From positions 5,267,001 through 5,331,000 of the forward strand of contig NC_018000.1 in assembly GCF_000265205.3 (NCBI RefSeq): DNA of 64,000 nt, in the 5' to 3' direction. Origin of the DNA: Sinorhizobium fredii USDA 257 (GTDB lineage Bacteria > Pseudomonadota > Alphaproteobacteria > Rhizobiales > Rhizobiaceae). The notes beneath the pieces were generated by a model that worked only from the letters and a program-made list of their open reading frames with translations, was not told the origin of the DNA and ran no database searches. Position numbers and translations under genes: made by a program. Every line of letters begins with the position of its first letter. Positions within the stretch are counted from its first letter, which is position 1. This document shows positions 18,636 through 26,726 of this stretch, piece after piece.

Positions 18636-21566
18636 TTACCAACCCTCCTCAAGCACCTTTGCCAGCATGTCGGCGAAGAAGTCGGCGCTCTCGCGGCTGA
18701 GGCAGAGCGGCGGCTTGATCTTCAGCACGTTGAGGTGGTCGCCGGTCGGCTGCATGATGACGCCGAGATCAAGGAGACCGTTGCAGATTGCCGCTGTCTC
18801 TTCCGTCGCCGGCTCGAGCGTCTCGCGGTCGCGGACGAATTCGACACCGAGATAGAGCCCCATGCCGTGAACCGCGCCGACGATCGGGAACCGTGCCCGA
18901 AGCGCCTCGAGCCGATCCTTCAAGTGGTCGCCGACGGTGCGGGCATTCTCCTGCAGGGCCTCGTCATGCAGGATGTCGAGGACGGTTAGTCCGACGACGG
19001 AGCTCACCGAGCTGCCGCCGGCGGACGAGAAGAAATAGCCCTCCTCCTCCAGCGCGTCGGCGATCTCGCGGCGGGTAATCACGGCACCGAGCGGGTGGCC
19101 ATTGCCCATGCCCTTGGCGACGGTGATGATATCCGGCACGACGCCCTGTTGCTCGAAGCCCCAAAAATAGTGCCCGAGCCGGCCATAGCCGACCTGCACC
19201 TCGTCGGCGATGCAGATGCCGCCGCGCGCCCTCACCATTGCATAAACGGCTTCGAGATAGCCGGGCGGCAGCGGTATGCCGCCGGCATTGCCGTAAACAG
19301 TCTCGCAGATGAAGCCGGCGAGGCTTCCCTCCTTCTCGTCCAGTTCCGCGAGCTTTGCAGCGACGGTGCCGACGTATTCACCCGTCGAGCTTTCGCCGCG
19401 ATATGGCCCGCGATAGGTGTTCGGCGAGACGACCGGATGCACCCAGTCCGGCCGGGTGGTCAGGGCCTGCGGATTGTCGGCAATCGAGGTCGAGACCGCG
19501 TCGCTCGCCGCCGTCCAGCCATGATAGGCTTCCAGCAGAGAGAGAATGTTGCGCGCGCCGGAATGGGCCCAGGCGAGCCGTATGGCGAGGTCGTTGGCCT
19601 CCGATCCGCTGTTGACGAGGAAGACGGTATCGAGCCCTTCCGGTGCAAGCCCTGCAAGCCGCTCTGAAAACTCGGCGACCGCCGCGTAGTGAAAGCGCGA
19701 GTTCGTATTGAGCAGCGACCATTGCCGCCCGACCGCGGCGGAGATACGCGGATGGCCGTGGCCGACGATGGTGACGTTGTTGACCATGTCGAGATAGGCC
19801 CGCCCTTCGACGTCGAAGAGGTGCTCCTTCCAGCCGCGCTCGATTTCGGGCGGCTTCCGGTAGTAATTCTTCTGCGGGCGCGCGAAGTGGCGTTGACGCC
19901 GTTCCAGCAGCGCCCCCGCATCGGGCGCGGGCGCATCGCAATCGAAACCTAGGACATGCGCCGGCGACGGGCAAAGCCGACGCCAAGCCCCCGCCTGATG
20001 CGCGGCCGCGAAGGGTGGCGGATCGATTTCCCCGGCTGTGCAGAGTTGGACACGCATGAAACCGAGCGCCGTAGGGTCGGCGGGGATCGTTCCGATCCGG
20101 TCCCCTGCCTCGACGCTTCCACCGTCACCTCCTGCCGGCTCGATACCCAGCAGATGAAGGTGGAGGCCTTGTGCCGAGAGGATCAGCCTGCCACCGCGCT
20201 GGTGGAGTTGGCCGGCAAACGGGGCGTGAACTGCCGTCTGTCCGTGCAGGCAAAGGTCGACATGGAGGGCGAGGGTCTTGGGAGCCTTCGCCTGAACAAG
20301 CCGCGTTTCCGTCAGGCGGAACTCGCCGTAGCGGGTCGCAGCAGTGCCCGCCGCACGCGCCGCCGACTGCAGAAGCAGCGCCTCGGTGTCCTCATAGTGC
20401 CAGCGGTCGGCGGGCAGATGCGGTCCGAGCAACGACAGGTCGACAATCCCGACACGGCCCGGGTCGACATCCGGCAGCAGGCGGCCAGGCATCGGAAGGT
20501 CGGTCGGCAGCGCCTCCTTGCCGACGGCCTGACGGATTGCACAGTCCATAAGCTCGAAGGGAACGGAGACGGCGACATCGAAGATCTCGCGCTCGTGCGC
20601 GGCGTTGCCCTGGACATAGGCATTGTCCGGCTCGATCTCGAGCTGATGTTCAGAGCTGGCGACCAGAATGCCGGCTCTCGCGACGATCAGCGGCCAGAGC
20701 GCCTTGAGTTCCGCCTCCGTCAGCGGGCAGACCGCATGGAAAGCCTTGACCGCCGGCAGGATGCGGAAAGGATCGCCATCCGCGTGGTGAAGCAGCGACG
20801 CACAGGTAACGGCAAGATCCGCGACCAGCCAGCCCTTCAGCACGTCGCCGAAATCGATGACGCCCTCGGGAACGAGGCGGCCGCTCTTCTCCGCCCTGCT
20901 CACCACATTGTCGTCGGTGACGTCCTGATGGATCGCCTGCAGGCGGAGTTCCGGCATCAGCGGCTGCACACGGCGCATCGCACCCACCATCGCTTCGGCG
21001 ATGCGCTTGCGCATATCGACGTCCGTCATCGCCGAAAGCAGCTGGAGCGCCACCGGACCCGCCCGCCGCAGATCCCATTGCAGTTCTCGCTCGAGTCCCG
21101 GATGATCGAAGTCCACGAGCGCCGCGGCGAGCCGGCCAGCGAGGTCGCCGAGGGCCGAAACGGTTTCTACCGAGAGATGCTTGCGGCGCGTCAGCGGCGT
21201 GCCCTCGAGATAGCTGAGCAGCCGGAACTGGTAGGTGACGTCGCGCACGACGGCCGTGACAATCTCGTCGCCATCGAGTGAAGCCACGACCCTCGGCACC
21301 AGCGGCGCATCGGCCTTGGCGCCCACATGCCGCAACGCCGCGTTCTGGGCCTCGAGCTCGACGCGCGCGTATTCCGCTCTCGCGATCTTCAGCACGAAGC
21401 GACCGTCGCCCGTGTCGACGCGATAGTTGCGGTCCTGCTGGCTGCCAAGCTCGACGAGTTCGCCCGAGAGGCCGTAGTGCTCCTGCAGGATCGCCTTCGC
21501 GTCGTCGGCCGACACGTCGGGCCTTGCGAGCTCAGTGCGGCGCTTCAGCGAGTCCTCTTCCATCAT
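18636..21566 (-). CDS. Three-domain protein: APH-like kinase, degenerate M23-like domain, class III aminotransferase
   Basis: A large cytosolic protein of 976 residues. Residues about 20-340 are an aminoglycoside-phosphotransferase/homoserine-kinase-like fold (FVLKIARAEY, catalytic loop AIHQDVTDDNV, then GVIDFGDVLKGWLVADLA). The middle (about 400-560) resembles the peptidase M23 / lysostaphin-like domain of this family but is divergent. About 590-970 is a PLP-dependent class III aminotransferase (NSGSEANDLAIRLA, ADEVQVGYGRLG, Lys in TVAKGMGNGHPLG). Related enzymes include the ethanolamine-phosphate phospho-lyase/AGXT2L group. A kinase plus PLP lyase could act in sequence on an amino alcohol (inference). 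Start MMEEDS is supported by GGAG. It follows hutC on the same strand with a 28-base gap. Confidence 0.88.
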   Translation of the reverse strand: MMEEDSLKRRTELARPDVSADDAKAILQEHYGLSGELVELGSQQDRNYRVDTGDGRFVLKIARAEYARVELEAQNAALRHVGAKADAPLVPRVVASLDGDEIVTAVVRDVTYQFRLLSYLEGTPLTRRKHLSVETVSALGDLAGRLAAALVDFDHPGLERELQWDLRRAGPVALQLLSAMTDVDMRKRIAEAMVGAMRRVQPLMPELRLQAIHQDVTDDNVVSRAEKSGRLVPEGVIDFGDVLKGWLVADLAVTCASLLHHADGDPFRILPAVKAFHAVCPLTEAELKALWPLIVARAGILVASSEHQLEIEPDNAYVQGNAAHEREIFDVAVSVPFELMDCAIRQAVGKEALPTDLPMPGRLLPDVDPGRVGIVDLSLLGPHLPADRWHYEDTEALLLQSAARAAGTAATRYGEFRLTETRLVQAKAPKTLALHVDLCLHGQTAVHAPFAGQLHQRGGRLILSAQGLHLHLLGIEPAGGDGGSVEAGDRIGTIPADPTALGFMRVQLCTAGEIDPPPFAAAHQAGAWRRLCPSPAHVLGFDCDAPAPDAGALLERRQRHFARPQKNYYRKPPEIERGWKEHLFDVEGRAYLDMVNNVTIVGHGHPRISAAVGRQWSLLNTNSRFHYAAVAEFSERLAGLAPEGLDTVFLVNSGSEANDLAIRLAWAHSGARNILSLLEAYHGWTAASDAVSTSIADNPQALTTRPDWVHPVVSPNTYRGPYRGESSTGEYVGTVAAKLAELDEKEGSLAGFICETVYGNAGGIPLPPGYLEAVYAMVRARGGICIADEVQVGYGRLGHYFWGFEQQGVVPDIITVAKGMGNGHPLGAVITRREIADALEEEGYFFSSAGGSSVSSVVGLTVLDILHDEALQENARTVGDHLKDRLEALRARFPIVGAVHGMGLYLGVEFVRDRETLEPATEETAAICNGLLDLGVIMQPTGDHLNVLKIKPPLCLSRESADFFADMLAKVLEEGW

Positions 21567-21594
21567 TCCGCTCCCGTCCATCTCAAGGATGTCT

Positions 21595-22338
21595 TTACGA
21601 TGAAACGCCCTCGAGGCGATAGCGCGTGCCGGGATAGAGCAGCCGCGCGACCGTGACATTCCTGTTTTCCGACCAGGTTCGCCGACGGATCATCAGGCAG
21701 GGTTCGTTGCGGCCGATCGAAAGCAGCTTGCACTCCCAGGGCTGCGGCAACACCGCCTCGACGACCTGCTCGGTGCGGGTGATCGGTGCCACCTGCGTCA
21801 GGTAGGCATTGGGAGTCATGCTGGTGAAATCCTGTCCTAGGTATTCGGGACAGATCAGAGGGTTTACGAAACGATCCTCGATCTGGATCGGCACGCCATT
21901 CTCCGCGTGAACGATGATCGAGTGGAAGACGCGCGCCCCGGTCGCCAATCCCAGCGCAACGGCAATTTCAGGGTTCGCCGACCCTTCTTCGAGGAGATCG
22001 ATACTGGAAGTATGACGGTGGCCCCGCTCTCGAATTTCGTCGGCAATGTTGCGGACTTCGAGCAGCGCCGTGCTGCCCTTGTGCGGAGCAACGAAGGACC
22101 CCACACCTTGCACCCGCGTGATCGCGCCCTCACTTGCCAGCTCGCGCAAGGCGCGGTTTGCGGTCATGCGGCTGACCCCTAGGTCGGCAACGATGTCGTT
22201 CTCAGAGGGGATGCGATGATGCGCTGGCCATTCGCCACTTTCGATGCGGCTACGGATGAACTGCTTCACCGCTTCGTAGCGCGGGATAGGCCCGTCCTCA
22301 AAGGCGGATACGTCGCTTTTGCGCTCCATTGACGTCAT
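21595..22338 (-). CDS. hutC: GntR-family histidine utilisation repressor HutC
   Basis: A 247-residue repressor of the HutC subgroup. The winged helix carries the classic RIPSENDIVADLGVSRMTAN and GVGSFVA, and the UTRA ligand-binding domain includes PIQIEDRFVNP and PYLTQV-like text (NAYLTQVAPITRTEQVVEA). HutC binds urocanate or an early histidine degradation product and releases hut promoters. Start MTSMERKSD has GGAG upstream. It is divergent from hutF and the transporter operon, with a candidate operator in between. Confidence 0.93.
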   Translation of the reverse strand: MTSMERKSDVSAFEDGPIPRYEAVKQFIRSRIESGEWPAHHRIPSENDIVADLGVSRMTANRALRELASEGAITRVQGVGSFVAPHKGSTALLEVRNIADEIRERGHRHTSSIDLLEEGSANPEIAVALGLATGARVFHSIIVHAENGVPIQIEDRFVNPLICPEYLGQDFTSMTPNAYLTQVAPITRTEQVVEAVLPQPWECKLLSIGRNEPCLMIRRRTWSENRNVTVARLLYPGTRYRLEGVSS

Positions 22339-22435
22339 AAAATGCTCCGTTCGTCGGCACTGAACCGACATGCCGCCGGCAATTCAGGACTGTTTTCGAC
22401 GATTTTGAGCTTGCGCGCCACCAGAAATATCTATA

Positions 22436-22449
22436 GTTCCATATACAAC
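22436..22449. promoter_or_regulatory. Candidate HutC operator in the hutC-hutF gap
   Basis: GTTCCATATACAAC is a partial palindrome (10 of 14 positions symmetric). It resembles the A/T-centred TGTATATACA-type sites used by HutC and other GntR repressors. It lies about 17 bases before the hutF start, where binding would block hutF and its operon, and about 100 bases from hutC. Confidence 0.45.
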
Positions 22450-22466
22450 CACGTACAGGAGGAAGC

Positions 22467-23843
22467 ATGCCTGCCTTTTCCGCTCACCGGCTTTTCGCCG
22501 AGCAGGCGCTTCTGTCGACGGGTTGGGCGGAAAACGTCGTCATTTCCATCGACAGTGACGGGTGCATCGCGGCGGTCGAAGCCGACCAGGCGACAGCTCC
22601 GGGCGACGAGCGAACCGCCGGTCCCCTCGTTCCGGCCATGCCGAACCTGCACTCCCACGCCTTTCAGCGCGCCATGGCCGGTCTTGCCGAAGTGGCGGGC
22701 AGCGGCGACGACAGCTTCTGGACCTGGCGCGAGGCGATGTACCGCACTGTCGGCCTTGTCGACCCGGACGACGTCGAGGCGATCGCCGCAAAACTCTATG
22801 TTGAAATGCTGAAGGGCGGCTTCGGCCGCGTCGTCGAGTTCCACTATCTTCACCACATGGCTGACGGCACCCCTTATGCCGATCCGGCGGAGATGTCGCT
22901 GCGCATCCTGAACGCGGCGCAAGCGACCGGCATCGGCCTCACGCACCTGCCGGTCTTCTACGCGCACGCCAATTTCGGCGGCGTGGCTCCCAATCCGGGC
23001 CAGCGCCCGTTCCTGCACGATGCGGATCGCTTTCTCGCTCTCCTCGAGCGGCTGGTTCCGGTCAGCGCCGAAGCTGGCGCCGAGCTCGGCTATGCCATCC
23101 ATTCGCTGCGCGCCGCGACCCCTGACGAGATGCAACGGATTCTCGGCGCGGCTCCGGTTTCCGGACCGATCCACATCCACGTCGCCGAGCAGACCCGCGA
23201 GGTCGAGGATTGCCTCGCCTGGAGCGGCCGCCGCCCGGTCGAGTGGCTCCTTGACGAAATGCCGGTCGACCGGCGCTGGTGCGCCATCCACGCGACACAC
23301 ATGACGGCGGCGGAGACCGAACGCCTGGCGAAGTCGGGCGCGGTTGCCGGCCTCTGCCCGGCGACCGAAGCCAATCTCGGCGACGGCATCTTCCCGGCCA
23401 CTCACTTTCTGGCCGCCGACGGGCGGTTCGGAATCGGCACCGACAGCCATGTGGCGACCAGCGTCGCGGAAGAGCTACGGCTCCTCGAGTATGGCCAGCG
23501 GCTGCGCGACCGCCGGCGCAATCGGCTCGCCGCCGGCCCGGGCGCTTCCGTCGGCCGAACGATTTTCGACGCCTCGCTCGCCGGCGGCGCCCAGGCGGCC
23601 GGCCTCGGCACGGCAGGTATCAGGGCCGGTGCTCGGGCGGACCTCGTCGTGCTCGACGGTGCCAATCCCTACATCGCCGCCGCCAGCGGCAATCGGATTC
23701 TGGACCGCTGGCTCTTTGCGCTCGGCGGCGAGACTGTCCGCGACGTCATGATCGCGGGCCAATGGAAGATCCGCAACGGACACCATGACCGGGAGGAAGA
23801 CATCGACCGCGCCTTCGCGCGGGTTCTGACCAAGCTGAAATAG
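22467..23843 (+). CDS. hutF: Formimidoylglutamate deiminase
   Basis: Amidohydrolase-fold enzyme (458 residues) converting N-formimino-L-glutamate to N-formyl-L-glutamate in the five-step histidine pathway. Metal and catalytic motifs are NLHSHAFQRAMAG, HIHVAEQ, HATHM and FGIGTDSHVATS with the catalytic Asp. AGGAGGAAGC precedes the ATG strongly. First gene of the hutF-hutX-hutW-hutV-hutH-hutD operon. The other pathway enzymes (hutU, hutI, hutG) are not in this window and must lie elsewhere. Confidence 0.94.
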   Translation: MPAFSAHRLFAEQALLSTGWAENVVISIDSDGCIAAVEADQATAPGDERTAGPLVPAMPNLHSHAFQRAMAGLAEVAGSGDDSFWTWREAMYRTVGLVDPDDVEAIAAKLYVEMLKGGFGRVVEFHYLHHMADGTPYADPAEMSLRILNAAQATGIGLTHLPVFYAHANFGGVAPNPGQRPFLHDADRFLALLERLVPVSAEAGAELGYAIHSLRAATPDEMQRILGAAPVSGPIHIHVAEQTREVEDCLAWSGRRPVEWLLDEMPVDRRWCAIHATHMTAAETERLAKSGAVAGLCPATEANLGDGIFPATHFLAADGRFGIGTDSHVATSVAEELRLLEYGQRLRDRRRNRLAAGPGASVGRTIFDASLAGGAQAAGLGTAGIRAGARADLVVLDGANPYIAAASGNRILDRWLFALGGETVRDVMIAGQWKIRNGHHDREEDIDRAFARVLTKLK

Positions 23844-23878
23844 CGAACCATTCGACGATCAAAAAAAGGGGAATGCGC

Positions 23879-24913
23879 ATGTCGATCAGCACAATGAAAC
23901 TCACCTTCGCTGCCGCCGGCCTGATGCTGGCGGTCTCTACCGGCGCTGCCAATGCTTCCTATTGCGGCGATGGCAAGACCGTGACCTTCGCCGGCATCGA
24001 TTGGGAAAGCGGCGCCTTCATCACCGAGGTCATGAAGACGATCCTCGCCAAGGGCTATGATTGCCAGGTCGATTCCATTCCCGGCAATTCCGTGACGCTG
24101 GAACAGGCGACCGCCAACAACGACGTGCAGATATTTGCCGAAGAATGGCTCGGCCGCTCCGACATCTGGAACAAGGCAGTGGAAGAAAAGAAGGTGGTTG
24201 CCATCGGCAAGACCTTCGTCGGCGCCAGCGAGGGCTGGTTCGTGCCCGACTATGTCGTCCACGGCGATCCGGCTCGCAATCTCGAAGCCAAGGCGCCGGA
24301 CCTCAAGAGCGTTTCGCAGCTTTCCGATCCGAAGGTCGTCGAGGTCTTCGCCGATCCGGAGGAGCCGTCTAAGGGCCGCTTCCTGAATTGCCCCTCCGGC
24401 TGGACCTGCGAGGGCGTCAGCACCGCCAAGCTCGAAGCCTACAAGCTCGGCGAGGCCTATGTGAACTTCCGCCCCGGCACGGGCACGGCGCTCGATTCGG
24501 CGATCACCTCCGCCTATCTGCAGGGTGAGCCGATCCTCTTCTATTACTGGTCGCCGACCGCGATCATGGGGAAGTTCAAGCTCGTCCAGCTCGAAGAGCC
24601 GGCCTATAACGAAGCCTGTTGGAAGGAACTGAGCAGCGCCAACGGCAAGCGCGAGGAAGGCTGCGCCTTCCCCTCGGTCGACGTCGCCTACGGCGTCAAC
24701 AGCACCTTCGCTTCGGAAGCACCCGAGATCGTTGCGATCCTGGAAAAGGCAACCTTCCCGCTCGAAGACGTCAACGGCAGCCTTGCCTATATGGTCGACA
24801 ACAAGGTCGACGCGGCCGCGGCCGCGGCTGAGTTCCTGAAGACGAAAGCCGACATATGGGGCAAGTGGGTCTCCGACGAGGCCCGCGGCAAGATCGAGGC
24901 AAGCCTCAAGTAA
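23879..24913 (+). CDS. hutX: ABC transporter substrate-binding protein, histidine/betaine type
   Basis: Periplasmic binding protein of 344 residues with a signal peptide (FAAAGLMLAVSTGAANA). It belongs to the ProX/OpuAC glycine-betaine-type fold, not to the usual basic amino acid binders: VTFAGIDWESGAFITEV at the start, then PGNSVTLEQATANND, AEEWLGRSD and FYYWSPTAIMGKFKLVQLEEP. In Sinorhizobium meliloti the HutXWV system takes up histidine, proline and proline betaine (literature recalled). GGGGA favours the second ATG (23879). It lies 35 bases after hutF. Confidence 0.9.
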   Translation: MSISTMKLTFAAAGLMLAVSTGAANASYCGDGKTVTFAGIDWESGAFITEVMKTILAKGYDCQVDSIPGNSVTLEQATANNDVQIFAEEWLGRSDIWNKAVEEKKVVAIGKTFVGASEGWFVPDYVVHGDPARNLEAKAPDLKSVSQLSDPKVVEVFADPEEPSKGRFLNCPSGWTCEGVSTAKLEAYKLGEAYVNFRPGTGTALDSAITSAYLQGEPILFYYWSPTAIMGKFKLVQLEEPAYNEACWKELSSANGKREEGCAFPSVDVAYGVNSTFASEAPEIVAILEKATFPLEDVNGSLAYMVDNKVDAAAAAAEFLKTKADIWGKWVSDEARGKIEASLK

Positions 24914-25048
24914 GCCGAGTTTAACCCCGCATGCGTTCGCCGCGCCTTACCGTTCATGACGGAAGGCGCGGCGGCTCGCAGGCTGCCAAGCTGCCCGCGG
25001 TCAGGCGACAATGACCGCCAGCGGCTCTCTGAGCAAGGAACGGTTCCG

Positions 25049-25906
25049 ATGTTTCCGGACTCTCTCAATCTTTCGATCCGCGCCCCGGTGAATGAGTTCA
25101 TCCAGGCGCTCGTCACCAATTATGGCTGGGTGTTCAAGGCGATCAGCGGCGTCATCCTGAAGGCCGTGTTGTTCCTCGAATGGATCCTGCGCGGCCTGCC
25201 CTGGTGGCTTGTCATTCTCGCCTTCATGGCACTCGCCTGGCAGAGTTCGAAGCGCTGGACGCTGACGCTTGCCGTCGGTGTCCTCCTTCTCGCCGTCGGG
25301 GTGCTCGGTCTCTGGGACCTGACGATGCAGACTCTCGCCCTGATGCTGATGGCGACCATCGTCTCGGTGGTGATCGGCGTGCCGATCGGCATCCTCGTCG
25401 CCAAGAGCCGCGTCGTGCGCAACGTCACCCTGCCCGTTCTCGACGTCATGCAGACCATGCCGAGCTTCGTCTACCTCATCCCTGCGCTGATGCTCTTCGG
25501 TCTTGGCAAGGTGCCGGCGATCCTCGCGACCATCATCTATGCGGTTCCGCCGCTGATCCGCCTGACCGATCTCGGCATCCGCCAGGTCGATGGCGAGGTT
25601 GTCGAAGCGGCAACCGCCTTCGGCGGCAGCCCTACGCAGATCCTTTTCGGCGTCGAGCTGCCGCTCGCCACGCCGACCATCATGGCCGGCCTCAACCAGA
25701 CGATCATGATGGCGCTGTCGATGGTCGTCGTCGCCTCGATGATCGGTGCACGCGGGCTCGGCGAACAGGTGCTGAACGGCATCCAGACACTCGATGTCGG
25801 CAAGGGCCTGGAGGCGGGCATCGGCATCGTCATTCTCGCAATCGTGCTCGACCGCATCACGCAGGGCTTCGGCAAGCCCCGGACGGAGGACGCCCGCAAT
25901 GGCTGA
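25049..25906 (+). CDS. hutW: ABC transporter permease, ProW-like
   Basis: Inner-membrane permease of 285 residues with about six hydrophobic segments and the ProW-type coupling segment (EAATAFGGSPTQILFGVELPLATPTIMAG). It forms the channel for the HutX-delivered substrate. The start MFPDSLNLSIRAPV is preferred over an upstream in-frame ATG because AAGGAA precedes it and the upstream codons are not coding-like. The 135-base gap from hutX may hold a processing or attenuation site, but I saw no convincing hairpin. It overlaps hutV by 8 bases. Confidence 0.92.
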   Translation: MFPDSLNLSIRAPVNEFIQALVTNYGWVFKAISGVILKAVLFLEWILRGLPWWLVILAFMALAWQSSKRWTLTLAVGVLLLAVGVLGLWDLTMQTLALMLMATIVSVVIGVPIGILVAKSRVVRNVTLPVLDVMQTMPSFVYLIPALMLFGLGKVPAILATIIYAVPPLIRLTDLGIRQVDGEVVEAATAFGGSPTQILFGVELPLATPTIMAGLNQTIMMALSMVVVASMIGARGLGEQVLNGIQTLDVGKGLEAGIGIVILAIVLDRITQGFGKPRTEDARNG

Positions 25907-26726
25907 TATCGAAATCCGCAACGTCTACAAAATCTTCGGGCACGATGCGACGAAGGCGCTCGCCATGGTCAAGGACGGCCTGGACAAGGCCGATATCCTG
26001 GCCCGCTCCGGCTGCAGCATCGGTCTCAACGATGTCAGTCTGAAAATCGGCGCCGGCAAGATTTTCGTGATCATGGGGTTGTCCGGATCCGGCAAGTCGA
26101 CTTTGGTGCGCCACATCAACCGGTTGATCGAACCGACGAGCGGCGAGGTCGTCTTCGACGGCAGCAACATCCTCGACCTCGACGCGAAGGCGCTGCGCGC
26201 CTTCCGCATGCGGCGAGTCAGCATGGTCTTCCAGAGCTTCGCCCTGATGCCGCACCGGACCGTGCTGCAGAATGTCGTCTACGGCCAGCGCGTGCGCGGC
26301 GTCTCGAAGGCCGATGCCCGCGAGATCGGCATGAAGTGGATCGAGACGGTCGGTCTATCGGGCTACGATGCGAAATTCCCGCACCAGCTCTCGGGCGGCA
26401 TGAAGCAGCGCGTCGGGCTAGCACGGGCGCTCGCCGCCGATACCGACGTGATCCTGATGGACGAGGCCTTCAGCGCCCTCGATCCGCTGATCCGCAGCGA
26501 CATGCAGGACCAGTTGCTGCAACTGCAGCAGAATCTTGCAAAGACCATCGTCTTCATCACCCACGATCTCGACGAGGCGCTGCGCATCGGATCCGAGATC
26601 GCCATCCTGAAAGACGGTCAGGTCGTGCAGGTCGGCTCGCCCGGTGATATTCTAGACAATCCGGCAAACGACTATGTCGCGCGCTTCGTCCAGCGCCGGC
26701 AGGGAAGACCCGAGAAGCATGACTAA
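25899..26726 (+). CDS. hutV: ABC transporter ATP-binding protein, ProV-like
   Basis: ATPase of the histidine/betaine transporter, 275 residues. Walker A is GLSGSGKST, signature LSGGMKQRVGLARAL, Walker B VILMDEAFSALD, switch FITHDLDEALRI. The N-terminal extension (VYKIFGHDATKAL and KADILARSGCSIGLNDVS) is typical of ProV/OpuAA proteins. The tandem CBS domains of ProV are absent, so it lacks that osmotic sensing module. It starts inside hutW and its end overlaps the hutH-like start by 8 bases. Confidence 0.94.
   Translation: MADIEIRNVYKIFGHDATKALAMVKDGLDKADILARSGCSIGLNDVSLKIGAGKIFVIMGLSGSGKSTLVRHINRLIEPTSGEVVFDGSNILDLDAKALRAFRMRRVSMVFQSFALMPHRTVLQNVVYGQRVRGVSKADAREIGMKWIETVGLSGYDAKFPHQLSGGMKQRVGLARALAADTDVILMDEAFSALDPLIRSDMQDQLLQLQQNLAKTIVFITHDLDEALRIGSEIAILKDGQVVQVGSPGDILDNPANDYVARFVQRRQGRPEKHD

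Noticed and set aside
19956..21281. 441-codon plus-strand frame opposite the aminotransferase gene
   Set aside because: Arg-rich shadow of the kinase and M23-like domains.
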